From an uncultured Bacilli bacterium (GTDB taxonomy: Bacteria > Bacillota_I > Bacilli_A > RF39 > UBA660): a DNA stretch of 13,340 nt. The position numbers were made by a program, and so were the translations under genes. Shown piece after piece: positions 7,990 through 13,340 of this stretch (position 1 is its first letter; each line of letters opens with the position of its first letter). The notes under the pieces were generated by a model, which was not told where the DNA came from, did no database searches, and saw nothing but the letters and a program-made list of their open reading frames with translations. The stretch spans positions 1 to 13,340 of the forward strand of contig CANRHY010000012.1 of assembly GCA_947630515.1 (NCBI GenBank), read 5' to 3'.

Positions 7990-8541
7990 TTATTTAATTT
8001 TTAATCCATCTTTAAAAGCTTCTCCTACTCTTTCGGTTACTTTATAGTATCCATGAGTATAAGGATCAAATGCTATTGCTGATACTTTAGATATGTCAAC
8101 ATTACCATCAGTCATAACTTTTTCATCTACTGATACGTTAACAACATGTCCTATTACACCAGCATTTCCATATTCAATAAATTCACACTCTAAACATATT
8201 GGAAATTCATTTATAATTGGGGCATCAACATTATCTGATTTAGTTACAGTAAGTCCACTTTTTTCAAATTTATCTCTAGTGTTGTTTCCTGAAACCATAC
8301 CAAAGTAATCAGCTTCAGTCACATGATTAGAATCAGCAATACTAACAGTAAATGCTTTTCTTTCTTTAATATTTTTAACAGTTTTGTGTGTTTCTGTTAA
8401 ATTTAAAATAACCTCATCTCTTTCTAACATAGTTCCCCATGCTGCATTCATAACATTAACAGTTCCATCTTCATTATATGTTGCAATCATTAATACCGGC
8501 ATTGGAAATATTCCTTCAGTTGTTTTAATATTTTTTCTCAT
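7990..8541 (-). CDS. Flavin reductase family protein (FMN-binding split barrel)
   Basis: The 183-residue protein fits the DIM6/NTAB flavin reductase-like family. It begins with a strand, PMPVLMIATYNEDGTVNVMNAAWG (about 13-36), which forms the flavin-binding edge. HKTVKNIKERKAFTVSI (about 52-68) and ADYFGMVSGNN (about 77-87) follow, matching the 'T..NI...G.FvVnv' and 'd..G..SG...DKF' signatures, with DKFEKSGLT at about 90-98. Members bind FMN and transfer electrons to a partner or act as flavoredoxin-like proteins; no partner is evident. The size is normal for the family. The ATG at 8541 follows AAAGGAG. The BI-1-like gene follows in the same direction. Confidence 0.85.
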   Translation of the reverse strand: MRKNIKTTEGIFPMPVLMIATYNEDGTVNVMNAAWGTMLERDEVILNLTETHKTVKNIKERKAFTVSIADSNHVTEADYFGMVSGNNTRDKFEKSGLTVTKSDNVDAPIINEFPICLECEFIEYGNAGVIGHVVNVSVDEKVMTDGNVDISKVSAIAFDPYTHGYYKVTERVGEAFKDGLKIK

Positions 8542-8587
8542 AAAAAATTCTCCTTTCTCTACTTTAATAATATCATAAATACTTGGT

Positions 8588-8611
8588 AAATAAAAGAGAA
8601 ATTATAATTTC
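8588..8611 (-). terminator. Weak hairpin after the AbiEi-like gene
   Basis: Minus-strand GAAAT-TATA-ATTTC followed by TCTTTTATTT lies just after the stop at 8617. The 5-bp, mostly A-T stem is weak, so termination may be partial and allow readthrough into the flavin reductase gene. Confidence 0.3.
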
Positions 8612-8616
8612 AAACT

Positions 8617-9159
8617 TTAAAACACCTCGTCTTGTATCATTTGCAGTAGCTTATTGCCATTTTTATAATGAGTAGAATATTCTTGTAATTTTAAAATATC
8701 TAAATTTTCTTTTATTTTTCTATAACTATTAATAATTTCTTTATAATAATCATAAGAAGTTTTATTTTTATTTTTTACTAATTCTAGTAACATTCTTTCT
8801 TTATTATAAATATTTATATCTATACCATCATAATTAATTTTAGTTTTTCCAAGATTAAAAAGACTTTTTATAGAGAAAGATTGATGGATAGAATCATCAT
8901 CAAATCTTCCAGAATTTCTATCTGTAGTCATATATATTCTATAAGGTATAACTTCAGTTAAATTATGATAAAAATACGCGCTGTCACCAGAAATAATTGC
9001 ATTAGGATATTTGATAGTAAATACTTCTAAGTAATGATTATATTTTTTGTCAGAATATATTCCCTTTTCAATTTTAAATAGTTTTGACTCATTTATAGCT
9101 TTTTGAATTTGATAATTTGAACCAAATTTTTCGCTTGTTTCTTTAAATCTATATATCAT
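8617..9159 (-). CDS. Orphan AbiEi-type antitoxin / transcriptional regulator
   Basis: The 180-residue protein resembles the AbiEi antitoxin family. Residues 1-50 form a compact winged-helix-like start (YQIQKAINESKLFKIEKGIYSDKKY, with the family's 'G.y' turn). The core after it has AIISGDSAYFYHNLTEVIPYRIYMTT at about 55-80, then YNKERMLLELVKNK at about 118-131 and a helical C-terminus. In AbiE systems this protein represses its own operon and opposes the AbiEii nucleotidyltransferase toxin. No AbiEii gene follows; the next gene downstream is a flavin reductase. Upstream is the surface-protein cluster. It has a near-consensus promoter with a palindrome over the -35, as expected for autoregulation. 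It could be a remnant, a stand-alone regulator, or partner of a distant toxin. Confidence 0.75.
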   Translation of the reverse strand: MIYRFKETSEKFGSNYQIQKAINESKLFKIEKGIYSDKKYNHYLEVFTIKYPNAIISGDSAYFYHNLTEVIPYRIYMTTDRNSGRFDDDSIHQSFSIKSLFNLGKTKINYDGIDINIYNKERMLLELVKNKNKTSYDYYKEIINSYRKIKENLDILKLQEYSTHYKNGNKLLQMIQDEVF

Positions 9160-9177
9160 TTTTCACCACCTAATATG

Positions 9178-9206
9178 ATTTTAAACCAAAAACGCACACT
9201 TGTCAA
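9178..9206 (-). promoter_or_regulatory. Sigma-A-type promoter of the AbiEi-like gene
   Basis: On the minus strand TTGACA (9206-9201) and TAAAAT (9183-9178) are separated by exactly 17 bp. Transcription should start near 9171, leaving a 12-nt leader that still contains the AGGTGGTG ribosome site. Confidence 0.75.
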
Positions 9207-9218
9207 TTGTTGTGTGTG
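9195..9218. promoter_or_regulatory. Operator-like palindrome over the -35 of the AbiEi-like gene
   Basis: The 24 bp read CACAC, TTGT, CAATTG, TTGT, GTGTG. The outer CACAC/GTGTG arms and central CAATTG are symmetric at equal distance, while TTGT repeats directly in both spacers. The centre overlaps the -35 hexamer. AbiEi proteins are known to bind inverted repeats in their own promoters, so autorepression is likely. Confidence 0.55.
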
Positions 9219-9241
9219 TATTTAGTTTAATTTAAATATTT

Positions 9242-9270
9242 AAAAAACTAGGAAATTTTTCCTAATTTTT
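9242..9270 (-). terminator. Rho-independent terminator after surface module 2
   Basis: On the minus strand TTAGGAA pairs with TTCCTAG around a short A/T loop and is followed by TTTTTT. A run of T on the other side makes it potentially bidirectional. The equivalent terminator of the first module is at 11277-11305. Confidence 0.7.
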
Positions 9271-9276
9271 ATATTA

Positions 9277-9430
9277 GTAGTAACACTAGATAACACTCTT
9301 ACTTAATATTTATATTAAAAGTTTATAATATCTTATTTATATTTAAATCAGATGGGTGATCTTTTTTAAATCGTTATTAGAATAGCAACCTTAACTAAAT
9401 ATAAGTTAGAGTGCTAGATAGTGTTACTAC
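9277..9430. repeat. 154-bp inverted-repeat element, copy in module 2
   Basis: The element begins GTAGTAACACTA and ends with its exact complement TAGTGTTACTAC. The inverted repeat continues imperfectly for about 40 bp inward (CACTCT, ACTTA and TATTTA are shared). The centre holds a nested hairpin, AGAT-CACCC-ATCT on the minus strand inside ATTTAAA/TTTAAAT arms. It sits 16 nt after the B2 stop codon and just before the terminator, so it would fold at the 3' end of the mRNA. It is almost identical to 11316-11471. No target-site duplication is visible, so transposition is not proven. Confidence 0.8.
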
Positions 9431-9446
9431 TTCTTGTTTCTTTATT

Positions 9447-10289
9447 TTATTCAGTAACTGTTCCTTTGTCTACTTTTATAGAACCATCAGTTATTTTTAA
9501 TGATACTGATATTGTTCCTCCAGTAGCATCAGCACTTTGGTCTTTATTTTCGTTTGGATAATCTACTACTAAATAGTAATATTTTGTAGATGTTCCACCA
9601 ACTCTTGTATCTAGTTGTCTTCCTTTTAATGGATTTTGGTCTACTCTATCTCCACTTTCTATTTTGTTGTCTTCTCCACCTACTTCTGTATCTCTATCTA
9701 TTTTTCCACTTCCTGTTAAATCACCAGATGCTACTGTTGTAGCGCTACCAAAAGCAGCTAGAGCATTTGCACCAAAAGTGCACTCTTTTCCTTCTGGACC
9801 TTCTGAGCCATCGTCTCCTTCATTACCATACCATAAAAATGTTGCTTCTTTTCCATCTACATTTTGTCCAGTTTGAGTTATTAATTCACAAGCTGGGTCT
9901 AAATCTGCTTCACTAGGAGCATTTTCTAACATATATAGTGTATAATGAAGTGTTGTACTAGTTGGATTAGTGTATTCTATCTCTAAATCAAATGTTGCTA
10001 CATAATCATTAGTGTCTCCATTGTCATCTTTTTTAAATTCAGCTTTTGTTCCAAATACTGCAAGGCCACCTGGATATTGTAAATATTCATGAGTTTGTTG
10101 AGTATTCTTTTGGAAAGTTAAAGTAGTTCCACTTAATTTTGCAGTTGTTCCTTCAGTGCTACCACCTGAAACATTATCACTATTAACAGTTGTAGTGAAA
10201 TATGCAAATGTTGCTCCTATAATTGCTACCAAAAGTGTTGCTATTCCTATAACTGATAAGAATATTGTTTGTCCTTTATTATCTCCCAT
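9447..10289 (-). CDS. SipW-signal surface protein, type B (copy 2)
   Basis: The 280-residue protein is predicted to be exported. The N-terminus is MGDNKGQ, then a hydrophobic stretch (residues 8-28) ending GATFAYFTT, the pattern of SipW-dependent signals found on TasA/camelysin-like fibre proteins; the likely cut is after Ala29. The next part, GGSTEGTTAKLSGTTLTF, and the C-terminal KYYYLVVDYPN and SVSLKITDGSIKVD are shared with the other three proteins of the cluster. The middle (about 115-215) is variable and acidic. It has exactly two Cys (in PACEL and KECTF) around FLWYGN, a likely disulfide. No LPXTG or C-terminal anchor is present. It follows A2 by 27 nt with its own GGAGG site. No named family is claimed beyond the signal type. 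Confidence 0.75.
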   Translation of the reverse strand: MGDNKGQTIFLSVIGIATLLVAIIGATFAYFTTTVNSDNVSGGSTEGTTAKLSGTTLTFQKNTQQTHEYLQYPGGLAVFGTKAEFKKDDNGDTNDYVATFDLEIEYTNPTSTTLHYTLYMLENAPSEADLDPACELITQTGQNVDGKEATFLWYGNEGDDGSEGPEGKECTFGANALAAFGSATTVASGDLTGSGKIDRDTEVGGEDNKIESGDRVDQNPLKGRQLDTRVGGTSTKYYYLVVDYPNENKDQSADATGGTISVSLKITDGSIKVDKGTVTE

Positions 10290-10316
10290 TTTCTTTTCCT
10301 CCTTTACTTATTAAAT

Positions 10317-11078
10317 TTAATCAGTTTGCGCTACATCAACGTGAATTGAATCACTATCTACACCTAAAGTGAATTTTATTACTTTTCCTTGGTCTGCAGC
10401 ATCATTTTCTGTAGTGTTAGGATATTCTACTACTAAATAATAGTAATCATCAGGATTTGCTGTAGTACTTAATGTTATTCCTTTTAAACTTTCTTCTGAA
10501 ACTGGTGTATCTGCTTCTGTTTCTTTAGTAAATGTACCAGTAGCTACTTGTGTACCTAATTTAGTTGTCAATGCTCCGGTTAACTTACATGTATCAGTTT
10601 CAGTTTCACTATCTTTACCAGCATACCATAACATAGTAGTTCCTGCGTCTTCTTTATGGTTTAATTCACACTCAATTGCGTTCTTTTCTTCTAAAGTGAC
10701 TGGGGAACTATTTGACACTTTATAAAGTTTCCATGTTAAATCAGTCTTTGTTGGATTTTGATAAGTAATTGTTAAATCAAATGTTGCTTCATAATCATTT
10801 GTATCAGCTCCAGGGTCTTTTGCAATACTTGCTTTAGCTCCAACCATAGCAATTCCACCTGGATATTCAAGTTTGCTTAATTTGGCATTTGTTTCATCTT
10901 CAAACTTAACTGTTGTGTTTCCTATTGTAGCAGTTGTTCCTGAAGTGCTACCACCTGAAGTATTTTCGGTATCAACTTGAGTTGTAAAATACGCGAATGT
11001 TGCTCCTACTATTGTTACTAATAGTGTTGCTATTCCTATAACTGATAAGAATATTGTTTGTCCTCTGTTATCTCCCAT
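10317..11078 (-). CDS. SipW-signal surface protein, type A (copy 2)
   Basis: The 253-residue protein is the first gene of the downstream module. The N-terminus MGDNRGQ plus LSVIGIATLLVTIVGATFAY and the following TTQV...NTSGGSTSGTTA match its paralogue at 12352-13128 almost residue for residue. So does the C-terminus (YYYLVVEYPN, FTLGVDSDSIHVDV). Between about 105 and 210 the two differ strongly in sequence and length. The Cys pair is in IECEL and DTCKL, flanking MLWYAG. The secondary structure looks beta-rich (for example YEATFDLTITYQNP), as in camelysin-like domains. Translation starts at ATG 11078 after AAGGAGG with a seven-A run in the spacer. Expression is probably controlled by the poly-G promoter upstream. 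Confidence 0.75.
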   Translation of the reverse strand: MGDNRGQTIFLSVIGIATLLVTIVGATFAYFTTQVDTENTSGGSTSGTTATIGNTTVKFEDETNAKLSKLEYPGGIAMVGAKASIAKDPGADTNDYEATFDLTITYQNPTKTDLTWKLYKVSNSSPVTLEEKNAIECELNHKEDAGTTMLWYAGKDSETETDTCKLTGALTTKLGTQVATGTFTKETEADTPVSEESLKGITLSTTANPDDYYYLVVEYPNTTENDAADQGKVIKFTLGVDSDSIHVDVAQTD

Positions 11079-11109
11079 TTTCTTTTTTTCCTCCTTCTTT
11101 CAAATATTC

Positions 11110-11137
11110 AATAAGATTTCTTTTCTATTCTCTTATC
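11110..11137 (-). promoter_or_regulatory. 5'-terminal mRNA stem-loop in the A2 leader
   Basis: On the minus strand GATAAGA (11137-11131) pairs with TCTTATT (11116-11110) around a 14-nt loop. It begins about two bases after the predicted transcription start near 11139. The same structure occurs in the A1 leader, so it is probably kept for mRNA stability or translation control. Confidence 0.5.
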
Positions 11138-11145
11138 TATTAAAC

Positions 11146-11176
11146 ATTATACCCCCCCCATAAAACGTTTTGTCAA
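11146..11176 (-). promoter_or_regulatory. Promoter of module 2 with G8 tract in the spacer
   Basis: On the minus strand the consensus TTGACA (11176-11171) and TATAAT (11151-11146) are separated by 19 bp. Eight of these bases are consecutive G (11159-11152) directly abutting the -10. Loss of two G would give the optimal 17-bp spacing. The 20 bases ending at the -35 are the same as in module 1. Confidence 0.8.
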
Positions 11177-11190
11177 TACTTTATTTTTCA

Positions 11191-11276
11191 CTTTTTTATT
11201 CTGTGTGTAGTGGTTAACTTAATGTAGACAACTTAGGAACTTATGCAGACAAATCGTTTATTTATCGTTATGCATT
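11191..11276. other. Unique linker between the two modules
   Basis: This ~85-bp stretch between the module 1 terminator and the module 2 promoter has no counterpart at the other module edges. No gene is seen. It holds a 10-bp imperfect direct repeat, ATGTAGACAA at 11222 and ATGCAGACAA at 11243, spaced 21 bp (two helical turns) and 45-80 bp upstream of the A2 -35. Confidence 0.4.
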
Positions 11277-11305
11277 AAAAAAAACTAGGAAATTATTCTC
11301 CTAAT
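11277..11305 (-). terminator. Rho-independent terminator after surface module 1
   Basis: On the minus strand TTAGGAGA pairs with TTTCCTAG (G-U pairs included) around ATAA and is followed by eight T. It is homologous in sequence and position to the terminator at 9242-9270. Confidence 0.7.
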
Positions 11306-11315
11306 TTTTAAATTT

Positions 11316-11471
11316 GTAGTAACACTAGATAACACTCTTACTTAATATTTATATTAAAAGTTGTAAAGAAATCTTATTTATATTTAAATCAGATGGGTAA
11401 TCTTTTTTAAATCGTTATTAGAATAGCAACCTTAACTAAATATAAGTTAGAGTGCTAGATAGTGTTACTAC
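11316..11471. repeat. 156-bp inverted-repeat element, copy in module 1
   Basis: It has the same termini (GTAGTAACACTA and its complement) and inner hairpin as 9277-9430. The two copies differ only in a short patch near 11363-11371 and one base near 11399. It lies 18 nt after the B1 stop and before the terminator. Its similarity to the other copy is visibly higher than that of the neighbouring variable coding regions. Confidence 0.8.
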
Positions 11472-11489
11472 TTATTATTTTATTAATTT

Positions 11490-12326
11490 TTATTCAGATA
11501 TTGTACCTTGGTCAACTTTAACAGAACCTTCTGTTACTTTTAATGATACTGAAATTTGTTTACCTGTTGCGTCTACACTTTGGTCACCTTCATTTGGATA
11601 TTCTACAACTAAATAATAGTATTTAGTAGATGTCCCTCCTTCTTGTGTATCAAGTTGTCTTCCTTTTAATGGATATTCAACACCATGTGGCGCTAAATCT
11701 ATTCTACCTTCTCCTACTTTTGTACTTGCATCTATCTTACCAGCTGGTTGACTAGCTTCTAAAGTTCCACTTGCAATTGTAGTTGCGTCTGCAAAAACGT
11801 CTAAATCTCCACCATCAAATGTACATTGAGAGTCTTCAATATTTTCAAAAGCAGTTACTTCATCGTTTTGATTTCCATACCATAAATAAGTATTAGTTCC
11901 CTCAACAAATGTCATTAACTTACAATTAGGGTTTAAGCTTTGTTCTGCTTTAGCATTTTCTAACATATAAAGTGTATATCCAAGAGCTGTACCAGTAAGA
12001 TTATTATAGTCTATTTCCAAATCAAAAGTTGCTGTGTAATTATTTTTATCTTCTTCTGGATTATCTTTAACAAATTTAGCTACTGTTCCAAACACACCAA
12101 TTCCGCCTGGATAATCCAAATAATCATGAGTTTGTTCACCATTTTTTTGGAAAGTTAAGGTTGTTCCACTTATTTTAGCTGTTGTTCCCTCAGTGCTACC
12201 ACCTGAAACGTTATCAGAATTTACTTGTGTTGTGAAGTATGCAAATGTTGCACCTATAATGGCAACTAATAGTGTTGCTATACCTATAACTGATAAGAAT
12301 ATTGTTTGTCCTTTATTGTCTACCAT
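11490..12326 (-). CDS. SipW-signal surface protein, type B (copy 1)
   Basis: The 278-residue exported protein starts MVDNKGQ, with the hydrophobic signal ending GATFAYFTTQV. The ATG at 12326 is chosen because GGAGG lies 8 nt before it and the start then aligns with the three paralogues; an upstream ATG at 12374 would begin inside gene A1. It resembles the B protein of the second module along its whole length, especially in LTFQKN, HDYLDYPGG, YTLYMLENA, PLKGRQLDT and GGTSTKYYYLVVEYPN. The Cys pair (PNCKL, SQCTF) brackets YLWYGN. The middle (about 130-215) differs by substitutions and small length changes. It has no cell-wall sorting signal. It is separated from A1 by 25 nt and co-transcribed with it. 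Confidence 0.75.
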   Translation of the reverse strand: MVDNKGQTIFLSVIGIATLLVAIIGATFAYFTTQVNSDNVSGGSTEGTTAKISGTTLTFQKNGEQTHDYLDYPGGIGVFGTVAKFVKDNPEEDKNNYTATFDLEIDYNNLTGTALGYTLYMLENAKAEQSLNPNCKLMTFVEGTNTYLWYGNQNDEVTAFENIEDSQCTFDGGDLDVFADATTIASGTLEASQPAGKIDASTKVGEGRIDLAPHGVEYPLKGRQLDTQEGGTSTKYYYLVVEYPNEGDQSVDATGKQISVSLKVTEGSVKVDQGTISE

Positions 12327-12351
12327 TTTCTTTTCCTCCTTTTTTATTAAT

Positions 12352-13128
12352 TTATTCTGTTTGATCAACATCAACTTTTATAGAATCACTATCTACACCT
12401 AAAGTAAATTTAACTACTTTTCCTTGATCATCAGCAGAGTTTTCTTGAGTGTTAGGATATTTTACTACTAAATAGAAATAATCATCTTCATTAGTTTTAG
12501 TACTAAGTGTTTGTCCTTCTAATGGATTAGATTCTAGTTCTTCTACAGTTGCTGTTTGTGTACTTTCTGTTTTAGCAGTAAATTTACCTGAAGCAAGTGG
12601 GTCTGTTAATTTACTATTTAGGCCTTCTGATAAACTACAACTATCTTTTTCGCTTACACTTCCAGTTTGGGCGTACCATAAATAAGTTGCACCGCTTTCT
12701 GTTACTTTAGTTCTTAGACCACAATCTATTGTTTTTACTTCACTTTTTGTAACTGCTGAGTCTATCCTATAAAGTTTCCACTCCATAGCAGTATTGGTTG
12801 GATTATCATATGTTATTTTGATATTATATGTTGCTTTATAATCGTTAGAGTCTTCAGCATCTGGGTCTTTTGTAATACTTGCTTTAGCGCCAACCATAGC
12901 AATACCTCCAGGATAAGCTAACTCAGTATATTTAGCGTCTGTTTCGTCTTCAAACTTAACAGTTGTGTCACCGATTTTAGCAGTTGTTCCTGAAGTACTA
13001 CCACCCGATGTATTTTCAGCATCAACCTGAGTTGTGAAATACGCGAATGTTGCTCCTACTATTGTTACTAATAGTGTCGCTATTCCTATAACTGATAAGA
13101 ATATTGTTTGTCCTCTGTTATCTCCCAT
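12352..13128 (-). CDS. SipW-signal surface protein, type A (copy 1)
   Basis: The 258-residue protein is the first gene of the upstream module. The ATG at 13128 is preferred over an in-frame ATG at 13161 because AGGAGG and a seven-A spacer precede it and it aligns with MGDNRGQ of its paralogue. The signal segment (residues 8-28) ends GATFAYF. The beta-rich body has a conserved KFEDETDAK and YPGGIAMVGAKASI block, then a variable centre with Cys in IDCGL and DSCSL around YLWYAQ. It ends in a conserved YFYLVVKYPN and FTLGVDSDSIKVDV. The final residues Q-T-E close the gene without an anchor. By analogy with TasA it may be a fibre or surface-layer subunit; no SipW peptidase gene lies in this window. 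Confidence 0.75.
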   Translation of the reverse strand: MGDNRGQTIFLSVIGIATLLVTIVGATFAYFTTQVDAENTSGGSTSGTTAKIGDTTVKFEDETDAKYTELAYPGGIAMVGAKASITKDPDAEDSNDYKATYNIKITYDNPTNTAMEWKLYRIDSAVTKSEVKTIDCGLRTKVTESGATYLWYAQTGSVSEKDSCSLSEGLNSKLTDPLASGKFTAKTESTQTATVEELESNPLEGQTLSTKTNEDDYFYLVVKYPNTQENSADDQGKVVKFTLGVDSDSIKVDVDQTE

Positions 13129-13161
13129 TTCTTTTTTTCCTCCTTCTTCTAATATTTTCAA

Positions 13162-13187
13162 AATAAGAAACTTTCTATTTTCTTATC
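13162..13187 (-). promoter_or_regulatory. 5'-terminal mRNA stem-loop in the A1 leader
   Basis: On the minus strand GATAAGAAA (13187-13179) pairs with TTTCTTATT (13170-13162) with an 8-nt loop. It starts about two bases after the predicted transcription start near 13189. It is longer than, but positioned like, the A2 leader hairpin. Confidence 0.55.
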
Positions 13188-13195
13188 TTGTAATA

Positions 13196-13226
13196 ATTAT
13201 ACCCCCCCCAGAAAATGATTTGTCAA
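13196..13226 (-). promoter_or_regulatory. Promoter of module 1 with G8 tract in the spacer
   Basis: On the minus strand TTGACA (13226-13221) and TATAAT (13201-13196) flank a 19-bp spacer. Its last eight bases are all G (13209-13202). The remaining spacer bases differ from module 2, yet the G count, total spacing and hexamers are identical, which argues that the tract is functional. Confidence 0.8.
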
Positions 13227-13251
13227 TACTTTATTTTTCATTTCCAAAGAA

Positions 13252-13276
13252 CAAAAATGATTTATAAATAAATCAT
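13252..13276 (-). terminator. Possible terminator of an upstream transcript
   Basis: On the minus strand ATGATTTA-TTTA-TAAATCAT is an 8-bp stem followed by TTTTG. It would end transcription of a gene lying beyond the window, just before the module 1 promoter. The stem is AT-rich, so strength is uncertain. Confidence 0.4.
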
Positions 13277-13277
13277 T

Positions 13278-13301
13278 ACAAACCTCACAGTTTGTTTTTT
13301 T
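13278..13301 (+). terminator. Possible plus-strand terminator hairpin
   Basis: ACAAAC-CTCACA-GTTTGT is followed by a run of seven T (13295-13301) on the plus strand. No plus-strand gene is seen leading into it, so it may instead be part of a bidirectional terminator with 13252-13276. The rest of the window (to 13340) shows no recognisable gene or RNA. Confidence 0.3.
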
Positions 13302-13340
13302 CTCTTTCATTGGATAGTTCTACCCTCCAGAGACCAATTT

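Larger units (their letters stand above)
9241..13240 (-). repeat. Tandem duplication of a two-gene surface module
   Basis: Units 13240-11277 and 11190-9242 share promoter, leader hairpin, A gene, B gene, inverted-repeat element and terminator in the same order, offset by about 2.04-2.08 kb. The non-coding parts and both ends of each protein are conserved, while the protein centres have diverged. A unique 86-bp linker lies between them. Confidence 0.85.

Noticed and set aside
9664..9876. Plus-strand open frames opposite the surface genes and elsewhere
   Set aside because: They lack ribosome sites and known motifs, and are explained by composition opposite well-supported minus-strand genes.
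12327..12374. Longer N-terminus for B1 starting inside A1 (and 13129-13161 for A1)
   Set aside because: The extra residues are Lys/Glu-rich translations of the ribosome-site region and are absent from the paralogues; GGAGG sits before the inner ATG.
9447..13128. KGQ plus hydrophobic stretch as a type IV prepilin or archaeal-flagellin-like signal
   Set aside because: There is no Glu5 equivalent and no pilin assembly genes; the GATFAYF ending fits SipW-type signals better. It is not fully excluded.
13302..13340. CCAGAGA near the right edge as a PyrR-type or other riboswitch fragment
   Set aside because: Too short and cut by the window; no pyrimidine gene or downstream context can be seen.
1..13340. 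Mycoplasma-type code with TGA as tryptophan
   Set aside because: Tryptophans checked are TGG and no gene is interrupted by in-frame TGA, so the standard code suffices; the absence of TGA stops here is compatible with AT-rich TAA preference.

Overview
The window is AT-rich, tightly packed DNA, and every supportable gene lies on the minus strand. Strong Shine-Dalgarno sites (GGAGG or AGGTGG), short gaps and small overlaps point to a low-GC Firmicutes/Bacilli-type bacterium. The gene set (SpoVB-type flippase, Cse60, NatA/NatB-type ABC pair, SipW-type export signals) would suit an uncultured gut lineage such as RF39, but that placement is inference. Tryptophan is TGG where checked and no complete gene needs TGA read as a sense codon, so the standard bacterial code fits.

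In transcription order (right to left), 13240-9241 is a tandem duplication of about 2.05 kb. Each unit holds a sigma-A-type promoter, gene A, gene B, a ~155-bp inverted-repeat element and a Rho-independent terminator. A and B are paralogous small surface or secreted proteins with a SipW-type (TasA/camelysin-like) N-terminal export signal. Their ends are conserved, their centre is variable, and each has exactly two cysteines around a conserved LWY. Both promoters carry eight consecutive G in a 19-bp -35/-10 spacer, the classic arrangement for slipped-strand phase variation. This cluster is the most interesting part of the window.

Next (9218-8617) is an orphan AbiEi-type antitoxin/regulator with its own promoter and a symmetric operator-like palindrome over the -35. 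It is followed by a flavin reductase and a Bax inhibitor-1/YccA membrane protein that look co-transcribed (8541-7144). An AAA_14/DUF4143 ATPase (7000-5654) has an extended -10 promoter preceded by four copies of a 13-bp motif at exact 32-bp steps.

From 5573 to 1 runs a probable operon: a lipoprotein with a promoter predicting a leaderless mRNA, Cse60, a SpoVB/MurJ-like flippase, ABC ATPase, ABC-2 permease, a P-loop nucleotide-kinase-like protein, and a Panacea (DUF4065) protein cut by the window edge. The flippase, ATPase and permease genes overlap. Stretches without genes (7001-7143, 9160-9446, 11079-11489, 13129-13340) hold the regulatory sites and repeats listed; the last 60 bases hold nothing recognised.
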